Shown here: one piece after another, positions 26,821 to 34,828 of the stretch | Layout: each line of letters begins with the position of its first letter | Numbering within the stretch: the first letter of the stretch is position 1 | Assembly: GCA_051715425.1 (NCBI GenBank) | Contig: JBPXJS010000008.1 | Span: forward strand, 186,001-250,000 | DNA: 64,000 nt | Origin: JAJTFA01 sp051715425 | GTDB taxonomy: Bacteria; Bacteroidota; Bacteroidia; UKL13-3 | Direction of reading: 5' to 3' | Program-made: the position numbers and the translations under genes | Notes under the pieces: model-generated | Told to the model about the DNA's origin: nothing | Seen by the model: only the letters and a program-made list of their open reading frames with translations | Database searches by the model: none

Positions 26821-27183
26821 CTACTTTTTTATAAGCTTCGGCATATCATGCATAAACATCCATACATCCCCGTAACGCACCAGTTGATAATGGCTATGAA
26901 AATACTTCTCTTCGCTTTCAAGAATAACTTTTGCTGAAGCAATATTTCCTGACTCCTGAATAGACTCAATGGTAACTTTTCTGCTCTCTCCTCCTATTTT
27001 CCCCTCTCTCATCATTTGCAGATAGGTACTCTTGTCAAGCACAGTTGTTTTCCCCTCTTCAGGAAAATCATGCAGTACAACCCTGAAATCATTTGCCAAT
27101 AATGCGGATACCTGATTGGTATCTCTTGCATCGGCAGCCATTACCAGGCTGCGGATGTTTTGTTCGATTTTTATTTTATCCAT
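26821..27183 (-). CDS. NTF2-like (lumazine-binding/SnoaL-type) protein
   Basis: 120 residues, no signal peptide. Helix-rich N-terminus (IRSLVMAADARDTNQVSALLANDF) and a C-terminal curved sheet (YHSHYQLVRYGDVWMFMHDMP region) give the cone-shaped NTF2 fold that binds small hydrophobic ligands or acts as an enzyme. No catalytic dyad can be assigned. First gene of the three-gene unit ending in the AhpD-like gene. Confidence 0.7.
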   Translation of the reverse strand: MDKIKIEQNIRSLVMAADARDTNQVSALLANDFRVVLHDFPEEGKTTVLDKSTYLQMMREGKIGGESRKVTIESIQESGNIASAKVILESEEKYFHSHYQLVRYGDVWMFMHDMPKLIKK

Positions 27184-27275
27184 TTTACTTTGCTTAGCAC
27201 CAGCCCTGGTTGGCTGAATGCGTTTGCAAAGCTGGACATAATCATTTTCCTGATTTTTGATTTAAGTCACAAAAA

Positions 27276-27869
27276 CTACAGCTTAACCTTGGACCTTATC
27301 CTGCTGAGGGTTTCTCTGCGCATACCGAGAAAGGAGGCTATATATTGTAATGGCAGAACCCTGATCATATCGGGTGACTTTTTAAGCATAAACTCATAAC
27401 GCTTCTCGGGATTATATAATGTATACATCTCCTTCCAGTCATTTTCTTCTACCAACATATTTTCCAGCATTTTCCTTCCCACAGTTTCCAGTTCCGGAGC
27501 CCTTTCATACAATCCCATCATATCTGCTTTTCTCAGCCTCACAATTACACCGGCACCCAATGACTGAATATTTATTTGAGAAGGTTGTTCAACATTTAGG
27601 CTTTTCAAATTGGTAAAACATTGTCCAGGTAAATACAAACCAACGGTAATCTCATCCCCGTCACTGTTATAAAACGACCTGAAGGCCCCGGAATAAATAA
27701 AATCAATATAGGCACAGGTATTTCCCTCCTCAAGTACCAGCGCATTTCTTTTAACTTCCGACACCTGCAGTTTCGGGCTCAAAACCGTCCACCCTTCCTC
27801 TGTGATAGATGCTTTTTCAGAGAGGTGCTTATAAAATGATAACAATGCCTGTTCGTTTAACCCATCCAT
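27276..27869 (-). CDS. Crp/Fnr-family transcriptional regulator
   Basis: About 197 residues from ATG 27869. A longer start at ATG 27917 is possible, but that codon lies in the stem of a strong terminator hairpin, so the shorter start is preferred. N-terminal cyclic-nucleotide-type beta-roll (ALVLEEGNTCAYIDFIYSGAFR, LYLPGQCFTN), then the HTH: VLPLQYIASFLGMRRETLSRIRSK. No Fe-S cysteines of FNR and no Arg-Ser cAMP pocket are obvious. It is more distant from the two other Crp/Fnr proteins here than they are from each other. Confidence 0.87.
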   Translation of the reverse strand: MDGLNEQALLSFYKHLSEKASITEEGWTVLSPKLQVSEVKRNALVLEEGNTCAYIDFIYSGAFRSFYNSDGDEITVGLYLPGQCFTNLKSLNVEQPSQINIQSLGAGVIVRLRKADMMGLYERAPELETVGRKMLENMLVEENDWKEMYTLYNPEKRYEFMLKKSPDMIRVLPLQYIASFLGMRRETLSRIRSKVKL

Positions 27870-27882
27870 TGCTGCAAAGTAA

Positions 27883-27918
27883 AATGAAAAAGGCAAACTA
27901 TTGCTTGCCTTTTTCATT
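27883..27918 (-). terminator. Intrinsic terminator between yceI and the crp-like gene
   Basis: Perfect 14-bp inverted repeat, AATGAAAAAGGCAA with its complement TTGCCTTTTTCATT, 8-nt loop. It lies 15 bp after the YceI stop codon and covers the upstream ATG (27917) of the following reading frame. A T-rich 3' arm fits a rho-independent terminator. Confidence 0.7.
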
Positions 27919-27932
27919 AAACACCTGTTGTT

Positions 27933-28529
27933 TCAGGAACCCTTTATCAACTCTATGCTGCAATTAATCCGAACCGTCTGACCAATGGACATACCTCCGG
28001 CTTCCAGAACGGAGTTATACTTCAATCCAAAATCGTATCTATCTATCTCACCCCAAACATTTACTCCCGCGCGTATGCCACCCCAGGGATCTTTTATGAT
28101 TCCGCCAAATCTGGCATTGAGCATCACGCTTTGGGTTACCCCGTGCATGGTAAGATCTCCCATTACCTTATATTCATTACCCTTTATTCTGATGAACTTT
28201 TTGCCTTTAAAAACTATTTCAGGATACTTTTCTGTGTCGAAAAAATCAGCACTTCTCAGGTGTTTATCCCTGTCGGAATCCTTTGTATTGATGCTGTTTA
28301 CCTTGATGTTCATGTCAAATTGAGCATCTGTAAAATCAGGTTTATCAGCCTTAACAGAAATGGTGTAATCATTAAACTCACCTTTTGTTTCTGTAATTAC
28401 CAGGTGATCAATGGCAAAGTTGATGGAGCTGTGCGACTTATCCAGTTTCCATACGGTATTTGGTGTTTGAAGCGTAAACGACTGCAGAAACAAACCTGTT
28501 AATGCGAGTGTAAAAATTATTTTTTTCAT
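27933..28529 (-). CDS. YceI-family lipocalin-like protein
   Basis: 198 residues with a signal peptide (MKKIIFTLALTGLFLQSFTLQ). The YceI barrel is shown by WKLDKSHSSINFAIDHLVI, FDMNIKVNSINTKDSDRDKHLRSADFFDTEKYPEIVFK (both broken by loops) and GDLTMHGVTQSVML. Family members bind polyisoprenoids such as ubiquinone precursors in the periplasm and are often induced by stress. It follows an NTF2-like gene by 18 bp and is closed by a terminator. Confidence 0.92.
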   Translation of the reverse strand: MKKIIFTLALTGLFLQSFTLQTPNTVWKLDKSHSSINFAIDHLVITETKGEFNDYTISVKADKPDFTDAQFDMNIKVNSINTKDSDRDKHLRSADFFDTEKYPEIVFKGKKFIRIKGNEYKVMGDLTMHGVTQSVMLNARFGGIIKDPWGGIRAGVNVWGEIDRYDFGLKYNSVLEAGGMSIGQTVRINCSIELIKGS

Positions 28530-28547
28530 ATTGATGGATCGTATTAA

Positions 28548-28901
28548 TTAGCTGCCATAAAAAAATTGCTCCTTTACTATTTTCCCGTTTTTCCAGTGTT
28601 GCACTGAAACCTGCGTATAGTTACGCACCCCCCATTCCCGGTGGGTGTAATCATAATGCCACTGCACCATACTGATATCGTTTCCATCAACAACGTGCAA
28701 GGGTTGAGCCTGCCTGAATGAGGTGATACTGGCAAAAAAAGTTTCCTCCCGTTTGCGGTTGGCCTCTTTGCCAATAGTGGGTGGTAGCTCATTTTCCTGC
28801 ATCACCACATGCTCATCATAAAATTTTTCGAATGCCTCCATGGCTTTGCCTTGCATTACCATTTGGTTGAGGTTTGTAACGTTGTTCATTATTTGCTCCA
28901 T
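28548..28901 (-). CDS. SnoaL-like/NTF2-fold protein
   Basis: 118 residues from ATG 28901 (MEQIMNNV); an in-frame TTG 24 bp farther up is unlikely. The sequence AMEAFEKFYDEHVVMQENELPPTIGKEA (first helix and strand) and SVQHWKNGKIVKEQFFY (last strand, ending in the tail GS) is a typical nuclear-transport-factor-2 fold. Substrate unknown. First gene of the unit with yceI. Seventy bp upstream lies a degraded copy of the Crp/Fnr-type palindrome. Confidence 0.78.
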   Translation of the reverse strand: MEQIMNNVTNLNQMVMQGKAMEAFEKFYDEHVVMQENELPPTIGKEANRKREETFFASITSFRQAQPLHVVDGNDISMVQWHYDYTHREWGVRNYTQVSVQHWKNGKIVKEQFFYGS

Positions 28902-28947
28902 ATCAAAGATTATTATCGGGAGCAAAGGTCAGATAAGACACGGCAGC

Positions 28948-28993
28948 CTGCCTTAAGGCAGAATAAGAAATAAACTTGAACTGGATTAAGATT
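28948..28993 (-). promoter_or_regulatory. Candidate Crp/Fnr-type site and palindrome before the NTF2-yceI unit
   Basis: AACTTGAAC-TG-GATTAAGAT (28973 onward) keeps the left half and spacer of the palindrome at 32672-32691 exactly; the right half matches at about 6 of 9 positions. Next to it is the perfect 14-bp palindrome CTGCCTTAAGGCAG (28948-28961). Together they occupy the 30-90 bp before the NTF2-like start codon and touch the stop codon of the crp-like gene. Confidence 0.45.
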
Positions 28994-29588
28994 AAAATCC
29001 CTCAGTTCCTGATGCCAGTTGTTTACGGATCTTGCTTAAGAATTCAGGAGTCATACCAAGAAAGGATGCAATATGTACCTGGGCAATACGCTGTTCAAGC
29101 GAGGGGTACTTGCCAACAAAAAGCAGGTAACGTTCTTTAGCCGTCATGCTCAGGTTTTGAATGGTTCTTTCCTGCAAAGCCACAAAAGCGTTTTGAAGCA
29201 ATATTCTGAACATCCGCTCAAATTTTGGAACCCGGAGATACAATTGCTCTATATCTTCCTTTGAAATTTGCCATACCTCACTATCCTCCAATGCATCAAT
29301 ATACAAAGAGGCTTCTTTGCCGGTAATAAAACTGGAAAGGTCGCTGGTCCACCAGTTTTCTACTGCAAACTGAACAATATGTTCTTCATCCTGGTGCAGG
29401 TAATAAGCGCGTAAACATCCTTTTATTACAAAATTTTCAAACCGGCACACATCACCTGCCTGAACGAGGTATTGCCTTTTCTTTAATTTCTTATGGCGAA
29501 GCACAGAAACAAAGAATTGTTCCTCATCAGGTGTGAGAGAAACATAGCGGCCAATGTATTCAAGGATGGTTTGATGCAGCGCTGACAT
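28992..29588 (-). CDS. Crp/Fnr-family regulator (paralogue 1), downstream of acs-ridA
   Basis: 199 residues from ATG 29588 (the longer TTG start would overlap ridA). Beta-roll sensor domain (YLVQAGDVCRFENFVIKG) and C-terminal HTH VHIASFLGMTPEFLSKIRKQ. It is clearly related to the protein at 32056: both share EH-IQFA-like, WW-SD, S-ITGK and the QER...NLS...ER..F..KYP segment, with nearly the same recognition helix (EFLSKI[RK]K). It starts 20 bp after ridA and so may be transcribed with acs. The effector is unknown. Confidence 0.87.
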   Translation of the reverse strand: MSALHQTILEYIGRYVSLTPDEEQFFVSVLRHKKLKKRQYLVQAGDVCRFENFVIKGCLRAYYLHQDEEHIVQFAVENWWTSDLSSFITGKEASLYIDALEDSEVWQISKEDIEQLYLRVPKFERMFRILLQNAFVALQERTIQNLSMTAKERYLLFVGKYPSLEQRIAQVHIASFLGMTPEFLSKIRKQLASGTEGF

Positions 29589-29608
29589 TGCTGCAAAGAA
29601 AAGAATAA

Positions 29609-30076
29609 TTATAATAAGGTAAAGGTGCAGGTAATCCCAACACAAAAATGACGGGGTAATTGTTGAACGCCAAAAATGGCTCTTGAGTGTATCCCCTTTT
29701 CTCCAAGAATCTGAACAAACAGATCAGATGCTCCGTTAACCACTTTTGGAGCCTCATCCCACGTTTTGGCAGCCTGATAATAAGCATCCATATGATTAAG
29801 TCCTTCTACCCGATCAAAACCCACTTTGGCATGTATCTGGGCAAGTACATTGAGTGCAGAAAGTTGCGAGGCTTTGTAACCATCTTCAGCAGTGAGATCG
29901 GTACCAAGCTCACCGGTGTATAAATAATTTCCGTTTAAGATGGGAAACTGAATAGCCACATAAGCTATTTGACCTCTTACATTTACCGATACGTAGGAAC
30001 CTCCCGGGGTACTTACTTCCGGAAGGCTAAGACCGGCTTGTTTTAAGCGGGCAAGTATATCGTTGCTGGTAGTCAT
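29609..30076 (-). CDS. RidA-family protein
   Basis: 155 residues: a YjgF/RidA alpha-beta domain (LSLPEVSTPGGSYVSVNVRG, YTGELGTDLTAEDGYKASQ, FVQILGEKGIHSRAIFGVQQLP). The pattern, with P after GxxxRA.FGVxxLP and no obvious catalytic Arg-Glu pair of archetypal RidA, suggests one of the sub-families that do not deaminate imines. It lies 14 bp after acs and 20 bp before a crp-like gene. Expected role: removal of reactive enamine/imine metabolites, or unknown. Confidence 0.85.
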   Translation of the reverse strand: MTTSNDILARLKQAGLSLPEVSTPGGSYVSVNVRGQIAYVAIQFPILNGNYLYTGELGTDLTAEDGYKASQLSALNVLAQIHAKVGFDRVEGLNHMDAYYQAAKTWDEAPKVVNGASDLFVQILGEKGIHSRAIFGVQQLPRHFCVGITCTFTLL

Positions 30077-30090
30077 AAGAAAACGAATAC

Positions 30091-32019
30091 TTAAACCAGC
30101 GCTCCGTTTTTTATTTCTTCAACCACACCCGGATCGAGCAAAGTAGTTGTGTCGCCAAGGTTGGCGGTTTCTCCCTCGGCAATTTTTCGTAAAATCCGTC
30201 TCATAATTTTTCCGCTGCGGGTTTTGGGCAAACCGGATACAAACTGAATTTTATCGGGTTTGGCAATAGGACCAATAATGCGCGAAACGGTTTGAATAAT
30301 ATCCTGACGGGTGAGCTGATCATCTCCATGTTTGCTATCAAATATCACATAAGCATAAATACCCTGGCCTTTTAAATCGTGCGGATATCCTACCACTGCA
30401 CTTTCCACCACTCCGCTATGCATATTAATGGCATTCTCCACTTCTGCTGTTCCAATCCGGTGACCGCTCACATTTAATACATCGTCAACACGACCGGTAA
30501 TCCGGTAGTTTCCATCTTCATCGCGTAAACAACCATCACCGGTAAAATACATATTTTCGTATGCAGCAAAATAGTTGGTGCGGCATCTTTCATGGTCTCC
30601 GTATGTTGTCCGGATCATTCCCGGCCATGGAAGTTTAATACATAAATTGCCACTCACCCCATTACCTTCCAGCTCTTTCCCGTTCTCATCTACCAAAACC
30701 GGCAAAATTCCGGGCAAAGGCAATGTAGCAAAAGCAGGCTTATGTGGGGTAACTCCTGCCAGGTTAGATATCATAACACCCCCTGTTTCTGTTTGCCACC
30801 AGGTATCAACAACTGGGCATTTTTCTTTACCAATGTTTTTGTAGTACCATAACCATGCTTCTTCATTAATAGGTTCGCCCACCGAACCTAGTACTTTGAG
30901 TGAACTCAGGTCTTTGTCTTTTATATAATCCAAACCAAATGCCATTAAACTTCTGATGGCAGTTGGCGCAGTATATAAAATATCTACTTTATGTTTCTCT
31001 ACAATATCCCAAAAACGGCCGGCATCGGGCCAGGTTGGAATTCCCTCGAACATCAGTGAGGTAGCTCCTGCGCTTAATGGCCCATATACAATATAACTGT
31101 GTCCGGTAATCCACCCGATATCGGCTGTGCAAAAATGAACTTGCCCGGGCTGATACTGAAATACATTAATAAAGGTATAATTGGTCCATACCATATAACC
31201 ACCTTGTGTATGCACCACTCCCTTGGGTTTGCCGGTAGAACCTGACGTATAAAGAATAAACAAAGGATCTTCTGCTTCCATCACTTCTGCCGGGAAAGAA
31301 ACTTTACCATCCTGTTCAATCTGGTGCTCCGCATGTTCCATTTCATCTTCCCACCAGAGATCGCGGCCTTTAATCATAGATACCGGTGTGCGTGTTCTGG
31401 TATACACAATTACCTTCTTCACCGTTTTGTTTCCAATCAGTGCATCATCAATTACACTTTTCAGCGGAATATCTTTATTGCCACGAAAAGCCCCATCGCA
31501 GGTGATGATATATTCTGCCTTTGCATCTTCCAGCCTATCGGCAATACTTTGGGCAGAAAAACCTCCGAAAATAACGCTATGAACGGCCCCTATTCTGGCA
31601 CAACCCAATACGGCATAGGTAAGTTCAGGTACCATACCCATATATATACAAACACGGTCGCCTTTCTTCACCCCATTGTTTTTGAGCATTTGTGCAACCT
31701 GGCAAACCCTTTTGTGCAAACGGTTATAGGTTACAATCCTGGTGCGTTCTTCCGGGTTATTGGGCTCCCAAATAATGGCGGGTTTTTCACCAAACTCTTT
31801 CAGGTGACGGTCGATACAATTCTCTGTAATATTTAATTGTGCTCCTTTAAACCACTCTACTTTGGGCTCTTTAAAATTCCACTCCAGTACCTTGTCCCAT
31901 TTTCTTTTCCAGGTAAAAGCCGAAGCAATCTCTCCCCAAAAAGCTTCGGGGTTTTCTATACTTTTTTGATAAACTTCTTTGTATTGTTCGGCTGTTTTAA
32001 TCTGATAGGGGTATAACAT
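30091..32019 (-). CDS. acs: Acetyl-CoA synthetase
   Basis: 642 residues, the usual length. Acyl-adenylate motifs: YTSGSTGKPKG (A3), the core VDTWWQTETGG, YFTGDGCLRDEDGNYRITGR, and the C-terminal KTRSGKIMRRILRKIAEG with the Lys that protein acetyltransferases modify to switch the enzyme off. Makes acetyl-CoA from acetate, ATP and CoA in two steps via acetyl-AMP. Lies between two crp-like paralogues and ridA, all on one strand, with small gaps, which hints at local control of acetate use. Confidence 0.97.
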   Translation of the reverse strand: MLYPYQIKTAEQYKEVYQKSIENPEAFWGEIASAFTWKRKWDKVLEWNFKEPKVEWFKGAQLNITENCIDRHLKEFGEKPAIIWEPNNPEERTRIVTYNRLHKRVCQVAQMLKNNGVKKGDRVCIYMGMVPELTYAVLGCARIGAVHSVIFGGFSAQSIADRLEDAKAEYIITCDGAFRGNKDIPLKSVIDDALIGNKTVKKVIVYTRTRTPVSMIKGRDLWWEDEMEHAEHQIEQDGKVSFPAEVMEAEDPLFILYTSGSTGKPKGVVHTQGGYMVWTNYTFINVFQYQPGQVHFCTADIGWITGHSYIVYGPLSAGATSLMFEGIPTWPDAGRFWDIVEKHKVDILYTAPTAIRSLMAFGLDYIKDKDLSSLKVLGSVGEPINEEAWLWYYKNIGKEKCPVVDTWWQTETGGVMISNLAGVTPHKPAFATLPLPGILPVLVDENGKELEGNGVSGNLCIKLPWPGMIRTTYGDHERCRTNYFAAYENMYFTGDGCLRDEDGNYRITGRVDDVLNVSGHRIGTAEVENAINMHSGVVESAVVGYPHDLKGQGIYAYVIFDSKHGDDQLTRQDIIQTVSRIIGPIAKPDKIQFVSGLPKTRSGKIMRRILRKIAEGETANLGDTTTLLDPGVVEEIKNGALV

Positions 32020-32055
32020 GGTATTTCTGATTTAATGACTCAAATTAATATATTC

Positions 32056-32643
32056 TTAGCTATTTAACCGCTTTTTGATTTTACTTAAAAATTCAGCGCT
32101 CATTCCAAGGTAGGAGGCAATTGTTTTCTGTGGAAATCTCAACTCCAGACGAGGATATTTTTGAATAAAATTGACGTATCTCTCTTCTGCACTTAAACTT
32201 AAATTATGCAATACCCTCTCCTGAAAAGTGGCAAATGCACGCTGGGTAAGCTTTAGGAAATAAGTTTCTATAGCCGGTACCTCTTTGTATATGTCGTGCA
32301 TATCATCACAACTGATTTCATACAATTCACAATCTTCAATGGCCTGCACATGAAGCAATGCAGGTTTTCCGGTAATATAACTCTGTATATCACTTATCCA
32401 CCACCCTTCAATAGCAAACTGTATCACATGCTCAGCACCTTCTGCATCAATAAAGTAGGCTAAGGCAGCACCTTGTCTGATAAAATGTGTTTTGCGCACA
32501 CTCGCTCCTTCATGCACCAGAAACTGTCCTTTTTTATACTTGCGTATCCGGCATTTCGACAACATATAATCAAACTCCTTATCCGTTAAAGGTACATGTT
32601 TTAGAATACTGTCTTTTAGCTGGTGGTGATCTGCTGGCATCAT
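32056..32643 (-). CDS. Crp/Fnr-family regulator (paralogue 2), upstream of acs
   Basis: 196 residues from ATG 32643 (ATG 32640 is equally possible). Sensor beta-roll (FLVHEGASVRKTHFIRQGAA, EHVIQFAIEGWWISD) and HTH KTIASYLGMSAEFLSKIKKR. Closest relative in the window is paralogue 1. Its start is preceded at 7 bp by a perfect -7 box TATGTTTG (32650-32657) and at about 40 bp by a perfect palindrome, so autoregulation is likely. acs begins 36 bp downstream. Confidence 0.88.
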   Translation of the reverse strand: MMPADHHQLKDSILKHVPLTDKEFDYMLSKCRIRKYKKGQFLVHEGASVRKTHFIRQGAALAYFIDAEGAEHVIQFAIEGWWISDIQSYITGKPALLHVQAIEDCELYEISCDDMHDIYKEVPAIETYFLKLTQRAFATFQERVLHNLSLSAEERYVNFIQKYPRLELRFPQKTIASYLGMSAEFLSKIKKRLNS

Positions 32644-32649
32644 CAGTGA

Positions 32650-32691
32650 CAAACATAATATTTCAAAATGAAACTTGAACTGGTTCAAGTT
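32650..32691. promoter_or_regulatory. Divergent promoter with 9-2-9 palindrome (candidate Crp/Fnr operator)
   Basis: AACTTGAAC-TG-GTTCAAGTT at 32672-32691 is a perfect inverted repeat, the size and symmetry of a Crp/Fnr dimer site. On its left is the -7 box TATGTTTG of the crp-like gene. On its right, the flavodoxin-like gene has GACCTTTG at 32734-32741 (one mismatch to TAnnTTTG), which would place the palindrome near -66. Both spacings suit Crp-type activation. The regulator and site are matched by position only. Confidence 0.55.
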
Positions 32692-32759
32692 AATTTCATG
32701 TTCTGCTTCATTTTACAGCATCCGGGCGCTCCTGACCTTTGCCTCATCAATTTTAAACT

Positions 32760-33350
32760 ATGAACACAGTAATTCTTTACTACAGTGGATATGGCCATAC
32801 CCGCATGGTGGCCGAACACATTAAAAAAGGTATAAAGAAGCATGGTCATCAGGTTCATTTGCTTAGCACAGCAGATGTACATGATCAGATGCAACTTTTA
32901 GATGAAGCGGACACCATTGTATTTGGTTCACCCACTTATTTTGGAGATGTAGCCGCAGGTTTCAGACAATTTATGGAATCAACCGGGCGAATCTGGTACA
33001 ACCAACAATGGCAAAACAAATTTGCCGCTGGCTTCACCAATTCATCAACACAAAGCGGAGATAAACTACACACGTTGATGAGCATTTTCTTGTTCGCCTC
33101 ACAACATAGTATGATCTGGATTCCACTTGGTATTATGCCAAAGCATGATGCATCCGGACATCAGTTAGGTGAGCCTAACGGGCTGGGATCATATATGGGA
33201 CTAATGACCGTTTCGGGAAACGATGCCAATGGATTTAGTGCCCCCTCCGACCTGCATACGGCTGAAGCATTCGGAGCGCGAATTGCTGCGCTCACTGATC
33301 AACTAAAGAACAAAACATCCTTAACCACCTTAAACCCTGTAAACCAATAA
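32760..33350 (+). CDS. Flavodoxin/WrbA-like NAD(P)H oxidoreductase
   Basis: 196 residues. Flavodoxin-like fold: first strand and phosphate loop NTVILYYSGYGHTRMVAEHI, then DEADTIVFGSPTYFGDVAAGF and AAGFTNSSTQSGDK, the FMN-contact loops of WrbA/FMN-reductase proteins. Predicted to bind FMN and reduce quinones with NAD(P)H by two electrons, avoiding semiquinone radicals. First of a run with DUF1330, DoxX and an outer-membrane-like protein (gaps 4, 11 and 70 bp). Divergent from the crp-like gene. Confidence 0.87.
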   Translation: MNTVILYYSGYGHTRMVAEHIKKGIKKHGHQVHLLSTADVHDQMQLLDEADTIVFGSPTYFGDVAAGFRQFMESTGRIWYNQQWQNKFAAGFTNSSTQSGDKLHTLMSIFLFASQHSMIWIPLGIMPKHDASGHQLGEPNGLGSYMGLMTVSGNDANGFSAPSDLHTAEAFGARIAALTDQLKNKTSLTTLNPVNQ

Positions 33351-33354
33351 CAAC

Positions 33355-33657
33355 ATGAGCGCATATTGCATATTTGACAATATTGAACTGATTGACATAA
33401 ACAAGTTAAACAGCTATAAACAGCAGGTAGCTGAGATCGTAAAAAAATTCAATGGCCAATACCTTGTACTTGGCGGACGCCAGAGAATAATTGAAGGAGC
33501 ATGGACTCCCACCTATCTGGTAATTATTGAATTCCCTGATTATGAGACGGCCAATGCCTGGTACGATTCACCAGAGTATAGTGATCTCAAAAAACTCAGG
33601 CTGGAGGGTGTTTTATGCAATGCAGTTATTACCGAAGGCATTAACAATAACATTTAA
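33355..33657 (+). CDS. DUF1330 domain protein
   Basis: 100 residues of the ferredoxin-like DUF1330 fold (dimeric alpha-beta barrel): NKLNSYKQQVAEIVKKFNGQ, YLVLGGRQRIIEGAW, VIIEFPDYETANAWYDSPEY. Function of the family is unsettled; often near oxidoreductases. It follows the flavodoxin gene by 4 bp. Confidence 0.85.
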   Translation: MSAYCIFDNIELIDINKLNSYKQQVAEIVKKFNGQYLVLGGRQRIIEGAWTPTYLVIIEFPDYETANAWYDSPEYSDLKKLRLEGVLCNAVITEGINNNI

Positions 33658-33668
33658 TCATCATAAAT

Positions 33669-34133
33669 ATGAACTTACACACTTTATTATTTTCAACATC
33701 TACTACCTCAACCACCATCAACTGGAATGCTTTATTTCTGAGAACAACACTTGCCCTTGTGATGTGGCCACACGGAGCCCAGCTTTTACTGGGATGGTTT
33801 AACGGATACGGCTTTAGCGCCACTATGGAGTATTTTACACTCAAAGCAGGTTTGCCTTATTTAATTGCATTAATGGTTATTGGCATTGAATTTTTTATGC
33901 CGCTTTTATTATTAGCCGGTTTACTTACCCGATTTGCCGCATGTTCCATGTTTATTATAGTAACAGGGATGATTTTTAGCGGCCATTGGGAGCATGGTTT
34001 TTTTATGAACTGGTTTGGTAACCAACAGGGAGAAGGGATAGAATATCATCTGCTGTTACTTGGAATTTGTATGGCACTAATAATAAGCGGAAGCGGAAAA
34101 TATTCAGCAGACCATTTGTTTACCCGAAAATAA
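33669..34133 (+). CDS. DoxX-family membrane protein
   Basis: 154 residues with four membrane helices and the DoxX opening FLRTTLALVMWPHGAQLLLGWFNG (in two parts), followed by YLIALMVIGIEFFMPLLLLAG. DoxX proteins are thiosulfate:quinone reductase subunits in archaea and redox- or stress-linked in other bacteria. It lies 11 bp after the DUF1330 gene in a redox-type set. Confidence 0.85.
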   Translation: MNLHTLLFSTSTTSTTINWNALFLRTTLALVMWPHGAQLLLGWFNGYGFSATMEYFTLKAGLPYLIALMVIGIEFFMPLLLLAGLLTRFAACSMFIIVTGMIFSGHWEHGFFMNWFGNQQGEGIEYHLLLLGICMALIISGSGKYSADHLFTRK

Positions 34134-34203
34134 TCAGATACCACTTTGCCTTACACTTGCTTTAGATGGGGAGGTGATTTACAAACCATAAACAGACCTT
34201 ATA

Positions 34204-34821
34204 ATGAAATACCTTGCTTTCCTTTTACTTGCAGCAACTTCACTTTGTTCCCTGTCTCAACCTTTGCAATTGGAAACCATGGCTGGAAACAGAAATTTCT
34301 GGTACCAACACACCATCAGCAAATCCATACACAACTCAAAATGGGGCTTTTTTAATGTAAGCTCGCTTCATGCGTATGATGATAAGTTGTATCCTGATGA
34401 GTTGATGAGCCAGTCATACCTAAACTATTCGATTTCAAAACATATCAGAATAGGGGGAGGAACCTTTTATGCCAGCGTTCCGGGATTTAAGCCATCTGTC
34501 AATATTCAGTTCTCCGTTGGCGGAAAAAATTACTTCTTACTTGCAATTCCACGTATCGATGTTCATCATAAACCGTCATACGATATGATGATGCTTGCTG
34601 AAGCAAAACCTCAACTTACTCCTGGGATAAAAGCATACAGCCGGGTACAGGTGATGTTCAATTATACGCAGGGTATACATAACCGCAGTTATCAAAATAT
34701 CAGGTTAGGGATTGACATGTTTTACTTTCAGGCAGGATTGGCAGCAAATTTTGATTCCTATGGAAAAGACCGGATTACGGAATACAACCTGGGTTTATTT
34801 ATTAAAAAAGATTTGCCATAG
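34204..34821 (+). CDS. Putative outer-membrane beta-barrel protein, unknown family
   Basis: 205 residues with a signal peptide (MKYLAFLLLAATSLCSLSQ). The rest has alternating polar/hydrophobic strands ending in aromatic residues (WGFFNVSSLHAY, SVGGKNYFLLAIPRI, RVQVMFNYTQG, YNLGLFIKKDLP), as in small outer-membrane barrels. It has no family signature I recognise. Follows DoxX by 70 bp and converges with the AraC gene, 7 bp apart. Confidence 0.65.
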   Translation: MKYLAFLLLAATSLCSLSQPLQLETMAGNRNFWYQHTISKSIHNSKWGFFNVSSLHAYDDKLYPDELMSQSYLNYSISKHIRIGGGTFYASVPGFKPSVNIQFSVGGKNYFLLAIPRIDVHHKPSYDMMMLAEAKPQLTPGIKAYSRVQVMFNYTQGIHNRSYQNIRLGIDMFYFQAGLAANFDSYGKDRITEYNLGLFIKKDLP

Positions 34822-34828
34822 AATGAGG

